Below are positions 55,923 through 64,000 of a DNA stretch of 64,000 nt, one piece after another (positions within the stretch are counted from its first letter, which is position 1; each line of letters starts with the position of its first letter). Source of the stretch: Roridomyces roridus. Taxonomy: Eukaryota > Basidiomycota > Agaricomycetes > Agaricales > Mycenaceae. Both the position numbers and the translations under genes were made by a program. The stretch lies in the NCBI GenBank assembly GCA_029378245.1, contig JARKIF010000005.1, forward strand, positions 930,001 through 994,000, in the 5' to 3' direction. Below the pieces are notes generated by a model. The model worked only from the letters and a program-made list of their open reading frames with translations. It had not been told where the DNA came from and did no database searches.

Positions 55923-58900
55923 TTAGCGGTCCTCGGAGGTCATATCACCGAGTGTAAAAGGCAGGTCCGGATTGTACTCGAACGCGCCCGGATCGTAGCT
56001 CTGCCACATGGCCGAGTCCTGCTGCTCTCCCAGACTGTAACCGTTACCGTAATTCCTGATGAATTCCAGACCCCGGAATGGCAGCCCCGACGCAGCAAAC
56101 GAGGAAATCGGAGGCGTCGACGACAGCTCCCCAATGTTTCCCATCTCCGACGGTCCAAACTGATATCGTCGCGAGTCCCCGTCGTACCCGCCATACGTGT
56201 AGTTCGGCGGGTACATGTCCACGCCTTGAGGCTCTCCACCACCCCCATTCCAATGTGGACCGCCGTTCAACGGACTCGGCTGCATCCCATAATCCAGCTG
56301 CTCGTACTGCGTGTTCGTCGGCGACAGCGGATAACTGTACGTCGGCACCAATGTGGGGCTCGGCTGAGGTGAGCTCTTGTCAAGGATAGGCACAGGTGAC
56401 GGAACGTTGGCAGAGGCTGGCGAGCTGTGTGCGCTGGGCGACCCCTGTCCAGGAACCAGCGAAACTCTGGTAGTATGAAGCAAGTCGCTCGCGTTCATTT
56501 CCGTCCCCGTCATCGCGTGCTCCTCGCTTTCGCGAAGTCGATCGCGCCCGTTGAGCACTGTCCACACGGTAAGGTGAAACGGCAGCAAGGCGACGTGAAG
56601 AAGTGCTCGGGTCGCGCGACTGATTCCGCCGGGGCTTGTTCTTGACCACCCTCGACCCTGCGCCAGAGGTGGAAGTGGTCGCAATGGTGACTGACCGTCT
56701 TCGTTCTCGGCTGGGGACAGCAGACGCAGGCGGAGAAGGTGCATTATCACTTCTCCCACCCTGCGCCACTGCATCCGTCGCAGTCGTCGTCAACTCGATA
56801 AGCAGCTCTTTACACTTGCGAGCACCCGGCCAATGTCCTTCCCAGGACTCGAGGGCAGGAAGCGAGCTCTTCGCTTCTTCCATCGCCGCTGCTGCAGCCT
56901 TGGGTTCGGACGAGTGCATCGCATACAGTAAAAGAATCACGGCAGAGCTAAATAGATGCTGTATGAAGAAGGCCAGGTGGTGCGAGAGCGGTACGACGTT
57001 CTTCATGGAAGGTGCGAGCCGTATGCACGACCGTGCCGACGAGACCGCCTTGGCTGTTGACTTTGCAGCAGTCACGGGCTGATCACGCTTCACAGGCAAG
57101 AAATTCCGGTGAAGCGTCGTCAAGACCGAGTAATAGTGGCTGCAGAGAACAGCTCCCATCGACACTTGTTCGTCTGTTTCGGATTGCGACTTGAACACGG
57201 CCGGTAGATCCTCGCACCACTGCGTGAGCTCGGCATCTAGCGCTTCGACCGTCCGCTGCAACTCGGCCTTTCTATCCGGCTCCAAATGGTCTTTGCAATT
57301 CTCCAGCGCGTAAACTTCACGCAACACGCGCCCTGCGATCTTGTAAAGCTCGACCAAGGCGACGAAACCGGTCATGAGGGAAGGCTGCTTTTGTGGGACG
57401 GTGACTCCACTAAAGTACTCGGGAAGATGTTCATCGTCGACATCAACGGGAAGTTCGACGTCGCAATCGGAATCGTTTATGCCGAGGGGACGCCCCAACG
57501 CCAGAGCAAGCATGCGGTCCAAGGAATAGACCCCCCACCATATTTTGCGGCGGGTCTCCTTCTCAATCGGTGTGACAACGAGCCGGCGAGGAGAACGCTA
57601 AGCGAAGATGAGTCAGAAACTCATTGTTGTGGTGTGACGACCGTACATGAAGCCCAAGGTCTTGACCAGTTCGAACAGCCTGACCAATAAGAATCCAGGC
57701 TTGTGGAAGACAATTGACAGAACACAAGAAGCAGGATAGCAGAACGAAGCATTGAACATGAGTAGGCTGGGTGTTTGCGTGGCTGATGTACTGCAAGATA
57801 AGGGCACTGGAAATAGAGAGTCAGGGGTATGCAGCACATGTAGCGAACTGGCTTGTATACCGTTCATAATAGACCATGCCCATGCCACCGTCATCCATAG
57901 ATCCACTGATGGACAGTCTGGCGTCCTCAACGAAACCGGCCGCACAAGCAAACACAGCAAAAACGAGCGCAATAAACACCGTTTCAGACCGAGCAAACGC
58001 AGAGTCGGAAAAGTTGTCCATCAAGTGAGTATATCTTCGCAAGAATGAAGGTTTGTCGATCACCGGGTTGAGAAAATGGAATCGCGAAAAGTACGCGTTA
58101 ACCTTTGGCAAAATGAGATTGAGGCTATGAAAGACTGAAAAGTGGCAAACCATCTTATCAGCGAGGTCCCGCGGAGGGTATTCGACATCCTCTGCTCCAG
58201 GGAGAGCATGGAGTTTACCTGTTAGCACAATCGGTGAGCGGGCGCATGTCATGACTTTTGAGTGCTCACCAAAAAAGACAGAGGCGGGAAAATACAGCTT
58301 GTTTGCACTGGGTCCGGGGGCCAGGGGGTCCTCCTCCATCGGAGATATGCGGTGCAATGGTGATGTAGTGAGGGCCTTGAAGGACTGGATGAGTGACATG
58401 GTAGAGGAGCCGCCGATCCAGCGCATGTGGCCATACTCGTCCAAGGCAAGTTGGCCGAAAGACTCGCTAACGTCATCGTCGTCCTCCTCGGTCTTTATGG
58501 GGGTAGAGGTAGGCCGATCTCTCGGCGGAACGGGGCGTTGGGCGGGTTCAATCGATGCCTGACCGGCAAGCTCGGCGATTGCAGCGCCATTGGGAAGCTG
58601 GTCGAGGACAGGTGCAAGCTGGGAGAATAAGGATTCCATGTGAAGGAGCCGGGCCTCGAGCTCCTGGACATAACTTGGGGACAATGAGAGAAGTAATGGA
58701 TCAAAAATTGATAACGCACTGCCTGCTCAACGCCGCTCGATCCCGCGTCTGGAGCCAAGCACACGGGGAACCAGACGCTGCGCACTGAGCGCAGGTGGGC
58801 TCGGAACCATCGCATTTTATCTTGCGTTTCCGGCATGATTCACACGCCCTCCACACTCTTCTTCGCTGTAATTGGATCGGTTTCGGGGATGAATCGTCTG

Positions 58901-58931
58901 GAATGTCTTCTTCTGGCCGTTTTTTGGTCAT
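55923..58931 (-). CDS. Zn2Cys6 fungal transcription factor
   Basis: A Gal4-type regulator. The binuclear zinc cluster is CESCRKRKIKCDGSEPTC followed by AQCAASGSPC (six Cys). It leads through DRAALSRHYVQELEARLLHM, rebuilt across an intron, into a coiled dimerisation stretch. The fungal_trans middle domain includes DKMVNAYFSRFHFLNPVIDK, PSFLRRYTHLMDNF, CFVLLSCFLCSVNCLPQAWI and KIWWGVYSLDRMLALALGRP (the usual C-terminal landmark). The tail is low complexity with a Tyr/Pro/Gly-rich, acidic end (LPFTLGDMTSEDR). Between about 56460 and 56600 the reading frame changes in a low-complexity stretch, either an indel or an unrecognised intron. Its targets cannot be inferred. Confidence 0.82.
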
Positions 58932-59365
58932 GGGAGTCCAGTGTCGTCTCGAGGGAGGGCTGGGCAAACAGGGAACAGCGGAAGGGGTGGTGGAAAGGTT
59001 GGGCTGAGTGAGGATCTGAGTGGGACGTAAATCGTCGCTCAGATAGTGCGCAAAGTAGACAAGAAGGGACGATCGCACGTGAGGAAGCTCTTGTGCAGTG
59101 TCTGTCCTTGTCTGTCTCGGTTTGTAAGGAACAATCGGACCGAATACACAATTGGCAGCTATAAGTAGGCCATAGATTACCTCGTTTGCTTGTCAATTCA
59201 GATTCAGAGTGAAAACGTTGTAACAGCAGGGGTCTTGTAACAGCAGGGTCCTGTCAGATGGTTGCAGATTGCTGCAGGACGTTTGCAAGAAGGCGGTTTC
59301 AGATTGTGGAAGAAGAAGAAGACCGAGAAGCTCGGGATCAACAAGTGCAAACATCCATACTCGAC
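58932..59365. other. Divergent promoter region of the Zn2Cys6 gene and PAB2
   Basis: 434 bp between two divergent start codons. It contains a short tandem repeat of TTGTAACAGCAGGG (about 59217-59250, two copies) near the PAB2 side. No coding frame is convincing. Confidence 0.5.
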
Positions 59366-60244
59366 ATGAGCACAACCGATGAGACCGTCAATGCTGCTAC
59401 TGAGGATCCCATAGTTGACGATGGCGAGGAAGACTCCAAAGTCTCCCATTTAATTACCCCGCCCTACCATGCTCAACGTCCACCAGGAAATCTTGCTCAT
59501 GAAGCAGAGGGTTGCTGAGATGGAAAAAGAGGCAGTAAAGCTCCGCGAGCTCCAGGCCGCCGCCGCCCTTGAATCTAATGGCACACCCGACCAAGACACC
59601 AACATGGAGTCGGAAGAAGACAAGAATGTTGCAGATAGTCGAAGTGTCTATGTTGGCAATGTGCGTCTTGCTCCCCCTCTGTCTCACACCCTCCTAATTT
59701 TTGTCCAGGTCGACTATAGCGCCACGCCCGAAGAGATCCAAGGACACTTTCAGGCCTGTGGCACTATCAACCGCGTAACGATCCTTTGCGACAAGTTTAC
59801 CGGTCACCCAAAAGGGTGCGTCGCCAACTTGTCGCGATACCTGTGCTTATGTGTGACAGTTTTGCGTACGTCGAGTTTGCAGAGCCAGAACACATAGAAA
59901 CGGCGTTGACTATGGATAACTCTCTGTTCCGTGGCCGTTTAATCAAGGTGAGTGCTTGCATGCGACCAAGAATTCTCGCTGATTTCTTGCAGGTAACACC
60001 GAAGAGGACAAATGTCCCAGGTTTCAACCGTGGTCGCGGTCGGGGAGGAGGCTACAGGGGCGGATACCGAGGAGGATATCGCGGTGGTGCGCGGCTCGTC
60101 TCTTCCTTGCATTCTTTCTTCATCGTTTCTTTCTAGGTTTCGGTGGGTACCAACCGTACCGTGGTGGGCGTGGCAGGTGCGTGCTACTCTCTGTGTCTTG
60201 TTCCTTGCTGATTTGGCGGCAGGGGGAGAGGTCGCGGTTTTTAA
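59366..60244 (+). CDS. PAB2: Nuclear poly(A)-binding protein PAB2/PABPN1-like
   Basis: PABPN1-type proteins bind nascent poly(A) tails and stimulate polyadenylation. Seven exons: acidic N-terminus ([20 protein letters not shown]), a coiled coil ([20 protein letters not shown]), one RRM ([74 protein letters not shown]) and an RGG tail ([20 protein letters not shown]) ending RGRGF. The last introns are placed so that the Gly/Arg frame is kept (donor G|GTGCGC near 60088). The coiled coil plus single RRM plus RGG order is the PABPN1 layout. Confidence 0.9.
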
Positions 60245-60306
60245 AATGCTTTAGCTACTTGTAATCATAATCGTGTGAATTGAGATCACTTTATTCCTTG
60301 ACCGTC

Positions 60307-60888
60307 ATGCTCTTTCGTCGGTTCTTGTCTACATACTCGTTCTCCAAAACCGCCATCGTACTACCCCAGCCCAATGTCCCGACGTCAATAACCGCGGCCC
60401 TTCGAAAGGGCAAAGGGCTCATGCCCCACCTTGCTAAAACTCTCCCGACGCCGGAGAAACAGCAAATGCTTCGCACCCTCTTTTCGCGACAGTCGCGCAC
60501 CCAACTCCAACCGGGCTCCATAATAACAGTCACGGTCGACCACGCGCCAATGACCTTCACTGGTGTATTACTCGCCATCCGGCGACGCGGTGTGGACACA
60601 TCGTTTGTCGTTCGGAATATCATCCAACGGACAGGCGTGGAGATGCAGTTTTTCGTCAACTCTCCTGCACTCAAGGACATCAAGGTGCTGCAACGGCCAC
60701 CCAAGGGACGAATGCGGCGCGCCAAGCTGTATTATCTTCGTGATTCACCAGAGAAGATGAGCACGCTCGCGGGCAATAAGAAGTACCAAGTGCGTGAAAT
60801 TCTTCCTGGCGCGCCTGCTCGAGTTGACCGTCTGTCCAGTGATATGCTCATAAAAAGTAGTCCTTGTAATATTAGACACGCTCGATAG
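60307..60888 (+). CDS. IMG1: Mitochondrial large-subunit ribosomal protein bL19m
   Basis: A single exon of 193 residues. A mitochondrial-type N-terminus (MLFRRFLSTYSFSKTAIVLP) precedes the bL19 fold: TLFSRQSRTQLQPGSIITVT, VDHAPMTFTGVLLAIRRRGV, DTSFVVRNIIQRTGVEMQFF, VNSPALKDIKVLQRPPKGRM and RRAKLYYLRDSPEKMSTLAG, which are the standard blocks including the RRAKLYYLR signature. The yeast counterpart is Img1. ATG at 60307 is preferred over any upstream start. Confidence 0.88.
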   Translation: MLFRRFLSTYSFSKTAIVLPQPNVPTSITAALRKGKGLMPHLAKTLPTPEKQQMLRTLFSRQSRTQLQPGSIITVTVDHAPMTFTGVLLAIRRRGVDTSFVVRNIIQRTGVEMQFFVNSPALKDIKVLQRPPKGRMRRAKLYYLRDSPEKMSTLAGNKKYQVREILPGAPARVDRLSSDMLIKSSPCNIRHAR

Positions 60889-60999
60889 TAATTTCACGCA
60901 TTGCAAAGTCGTGGTAGGCCGCAGGCCGCAGCCATACGGAATCATTCCAAACTGGGCCTTCCTGCGCCTCCTTCAGAACGTTGATCCCTCTCGCCTCCT

Positions 61000-62745
61000 A
61001 TGGCCCCCCGCTCATTCATTCGGTCTCGACGCAACTCTGCACAGGGGAGAAGTCCATCCCCTACCTATTCCGACGTCACCAACGCCTCCGCCATGAACTT
61101 TGGCGCCAATGGCCCCGAGAAAATCATCACCAGGGCGAACCTCAAGGCCAGTCTGCAGGCATACGAAGATGTGCGTCCTGTCCTGCATACAGAGAACGGC
61201 CGGTGGCTCATCCGAACAGCTTATGAGCACAAGCTCGCATTATCGCCAGGCGCTCATTAACTTGAGCAAGGCTACCGGTGCCTTTGCAAATGCAATGCAG
61301 ACTGCCAGTGTGTTGAAAGGCCCGACCTATGAGGCTGGGACACGGTTGCAGGGTATGGGCATTGGCTCAAACAGAGAATTCAGCTCAACTTTCATTCCAG
61401 CGGCCTCCGGGCTCCACCATCTCATAGGGAACCAATGGCATGTCCTGGTTCGTGGATCGCTCGTATTTGTGTGTGACCGAGAGCTCATTTCGACCAGGCC
61501 GAGACACTGGACAAGAAATTCGAAAAGCCTCTTCGGCAGCATCTGGAAACGTATCGGACAGTCATGACCGAGCGTTCCACGTAGGTGCTCGTTCATGGCC
61601 GAAACGCCCAACTCAACGAATGTAGATCCTATGAGAAGAACCTCAGGGAGAAGAGCCAGATTATACGAGATACCGAGATGCGGAATATGAACAAGAAAGA
61701 ACGAAGTGAGAAGCATCTGCCGCTAAATTCGGGACCGCGTCTCATCCCATCACGCAGATTTGCAAAGCTTCCGGGAAGCTCTCAGTGTTCTACAGCGGCA
61801 AGTCGACGAGCTGGATGATCTCAAAGCTGCGCACTACCAGGAGATTTTGGAGCACGAGGAAGAAGTGTGGGACGTCGTACAGGGAAAAGTCCGTCCTTGT
61901 GCACTTTTTCAACATTCATACTGAACCGCAGTGTCAAGGTTTGCGTTGTCATGCGCTCGACGATGGATGTGTTTGATAAATTCACGGCCAAGGCGTGCGT
62001 GTGCCATTCATCATCTTTTTATGCAGCCCGTAAATCTTTCTTCAGGTCCGACCCCGTCATCGAGCCAATGCTGCAGTCCGTTCCGGATGCGTTCGACTCG
62101 TACGGGCCGCCTCAGTCGGAGGATCAAATATTCTCCATTCTCGCTCCTCTTTCAATAATGACGACGAGCAACGCACCGTCGGCGAATGGGAGCCCGAGCC
62201 GTACTCCCATTCTAGAGTTGGACCAAGAGGGGCTGCCTCCACATTCCTCCAACAGTCTTGCTTGGATGGGGGCATCTTCCTCCGGGGCTGTTGCTTTTCC
62301 TTCTCCTCCAGAGTGGGACAACGACAACGTCCCTTCACCAGTGCCGCCGCGGTCCGTCTCGCCCCCGTTTGCTGGGCGCAAACATCTTAACAACAACAAC
62401 AACAACAACAACTCGTCGCGACATCCCCGCAAGTCGGAATCCAAGCTCCGGAACGTGCTTACGCCCATTGATGAAGCCCGTTCGCGGCAGGCCAGTGAGG
62501 ACGCGCGAGCGCCGTCCATCATGAACACTCTAAATCCATCGCCACCACCGATTGACACGAGTCCGACTCACAGCTGGTCCTACGTGTACGGAGGTTCTTC
62601 CCAGCATGAGGAGCCAGACGATCGGGGTGGAGCTACACCTACTCGGTCGTACTTTGCGCGTTCACCGACGCCACCACGGCCGCCACTCGAAGACCCCGGT
62701 GCAAACCGTTCGGACCCCGAGATGCAAGTTCCTGTTGCAACCTAG
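61000..62745 (+). CDS. Ivy1-like I-BAR phospholipid-binding protein
   Basis: Ivy1 is a vacuolar I-BAR protein that binds phosphoinositides and Ypt7 and tunes TORC1 and Fab1. Eight or so exons. The helical BAR body reads PEKIITRANLKASLQAYEDL, MSTSSHYRQALINLSKATGA, ASGLHHLIGNQWHVLAETLD, KKFEKPLRQHLETYRTVMTE, RSTSYEKNLREKSQIIRDTE, SFREALSVLQRQVDELDDLK and EEVWDVVQGKVCVVMRSTMD, with VFDKFTAKASDPVIEPMLQS after it. The C-terminal half is disordered, Ser/Pro rich, with a run of eight to nine Asn encoded by (AAC)n at 62388-62411. Joins are in frame when the acceptor before VCVVMRS is TGTCAAG. Confidence 0.82.
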
Positions 62746-62766
62746 TCTACCTTATTAGATATATTA

Positions 62767-64000
62767 TTACTTTCTACTTGTACTTTCTGTATTTTTTACC
62801 GTCCTAGGCTGAATGCCATACTGCTCCAAGACTGCGTCGCTCACCGGTGCTGGGCTCTTGAAAAGCAGGTCGGTGCCCACACTCGTTTTGGGGAAGGCGA
62901 TCACATCCCTTATGGACTGTGCGCCACAAAGAATGGTCATCAAACGGTCAAAGCCTGCGGAGATTGAGCACGGAGAGACTCGAGGGTGTAAACACAAACC
63001 AAGGGCGATTCCTCCATGCGGCGGAGCACCGCACCTCAAGGCGTGCAACAGCTGCGAAAAGGGGGCCTTCTCTTGCTCACTCAGCTGTGAGGCAAATCAG
63101 CGAAATGGAAGCTAGGGCAGATCAAGGCGCTAACCTGTAAAATCTCGGTAAAGATGTGGTCCTGCATGCCAGCATCGTGGACTCGGACTGAGCCTCCGCC
63201 GATCTCGACCCCGTTGAGGACGAGATCATAATGCTGGCCGCGAACCTGATGGAGGGGCAGCGCGTGAGACGGTTTCCTTTTCGAGAAGCAGGGCACGAAA
63301 CGTACGCTTCCAATGTCGCCCCGATAAAGCGCTTCTACGTCCTCCCACATCGGCGCAGTGAACGGGTGGTGGGTACCGCTCCATCTCCCACGCGCAAGAA
63401 ACTCCTTGTCTCCATCGGACCGGGTGAACAACGGGAATTCGGTAACCCAAAGAAAATGGGGTTTGCCGCTAAGCGCCAATTGTCCTAACAAAAACAGTAA
63501 ACATTCCACGCTGGGACTGGTTGGTTTTAGTCACCGGATGATTGGGCAAGCTTCGGATAGTTGCAATCGCAGCTGTCCCAACGGTGATGAACCACCCTTG
63601 GCTAGGTTCAGTACGAGCATTGACTGAGATTGAGCGCCTCACTCGTGGGATTTTGGGGCTTCGGCATAGCCAGACCACGTCCCCGCACTTCAAATGAAAG
63701 TTCTCATTGATACGATCTTCGTTGGCGGCGGCGGCGGCGTCCCCCAGCGGTGGTACTGTGAGTGAAGCCAGTCGGACAGGTTCTTTTCCGTTATAGAGAC
63801 GCGTTCCTGCGCCATTGGTTCGTTAGAGGGCGCGGATGCTGCAGCAAGTGCAACGCACAATGGGCGCAGCGAATTCACACTTGTAGCATGCGGCAAGGAA
63901 CCTCGATTCTTGTGATTGGCGGATAGGTAGACATTCGAGAACTTGTCCCTCGCTTTCAAATGCGAGCCGTCGTTCGTTTGCTAGAAACGGCGTTGCGTCC
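62767..64000 (-). CDS. MSD1: Mitochondrial aspartyl-tRNA synthetase, 3' part (runs off right edge)
   Basis: The class II catalytic domain of a bacterial-type (mitochondrial) AspRS is clear on the minus strand: PHFLWVTEFPLFTRSDGDKE, RWSGTHHPFTAPMWEDVEAL, VRGQHYDLVLNGVEIGGGSV, RVHDAGMQDHIFTEILQLSE and motif 3 GGIALGFDRLMTILCGAQSI, then RDVIAFPKTSVGTDLLF and a short tail. Upstream pieces FHLKCGDVVWLCRSPKIP and KGGSSPLGQLRLQLSEACPI fit the insertion domain. Joins between 63500 and 63700 are not fully in frame as read. Sequence from 63730 to the edge probably belongs to the same gene, but I cannot place its exons with confidence. It converges with the Ivy1-like gene (21 bp). Confidence 0.85.

Noticed and set aside
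59366..60244. A GC-AG intron in the RGG tail of PAB2
   Set aside because: A GT donor a few bases earlier (G|GTGCGC) keeps the frame and the RGG pattern, so no GC donor is needed.
62388..62411. (AAC)n run as a regulatory microsatellite
   Set aside because: It lies inside the disordered Asn run of the Ivy1-like protein and is a common coding triplet repeat.
1..64000. Secondary-metabolite or mobile-element cluster
   Set aside because: No polyketide, NRPS, terpene, P450, transposase or reverse-transcriptase motifs were seen; the neighbours are mainly housekeeping genes.

Overview
The window is nuclear DNA from a filamentous basidiomycete, most likely an Agaricomycete. It carries about 37 genes in 64 kb on both strands. 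Introns are short (mostly 45-57 nt), numerous and GT-AG. The protein set (PEX12, PHO81, RAT1, KCS1, TAF8, NPC1, SCH9, Mpo1, DUF3433, Zn2Cys6 regulator) is fungal. Most coding regions below were rebuilt by joining exons by eye from splice sites, reading frame and family resemblance. Coordinates span start codon to stop codon, introns included.

Layout. 0-8 kb: 3' part cut off, serine-rich protein; SND2/TMEM208 and a Ybr137w/UPF0303 protein (convergent); peroxin PEX12; the SPX-ankyrin phosphate regulator PHO81. 8-11 kb: an amino-acid permease broken into about 26 exons. 11-20 kb: dUTPase, a disordered protein with SUMO-interaction-like motifs, an SDR, an Mpo1-like dioxygenase, SEC22, a proline-rich protein and eIF2B-delta. 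20-27 kb: RAT1, an MTFP1-like mitochondrial protein and an FHA/forkhead factor. 27-30 kb: a gene-poor pocket with GC-rich repeats and one intronless orphan. 30-45 kb: KCS1, a SNAPC4-like Myb protein, TAF8, riboflavin kinase, uS11m, QCR9, DPH1, NPC1 and RNPS1. 45-53 kb: two membrane proteins, the SCH9 kinase, an Apd1/Aim32-type protein and an orphan. 53-64 kb: acyl-CoA dehydrogenase, a Zn2Cys6 regulator, PAB2, bL19m, an Ivy1-like I-BAR protein and a mitochondrial aspartyl-tRNA synthetase running off the right edge.

This is mainly a housekeeping region. I see no CRISPR, rRNA, recognisable tRNA, intact transposon or secondary-metabolite cluster. Functional themes recur: inositol-pyrophosphate/phosphate signalling (PHO81, KCS1), TORC1/vacuole (SCH9, Ivy1-like, NPC1), post-translational ER targeting (SND2, Ybr137w-like), and mitochondrial translation (uS11m, bL19m, mtAspRS). 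Whether the linkage means anything is unknown.

The most unusual features are structural. The permease has two 8-nt microexons, and several genes have a first coding exon of only 3-7 nt that carries the ATG. There are probable GC-AG introns. A cluster of single-base frame breaks inside otherwise well-conserved genes (dUTPase, SDR, SEC22, eIF2B-delta, SCH9, Apd1-like) looks more like sequence error than biology, but needs checking.
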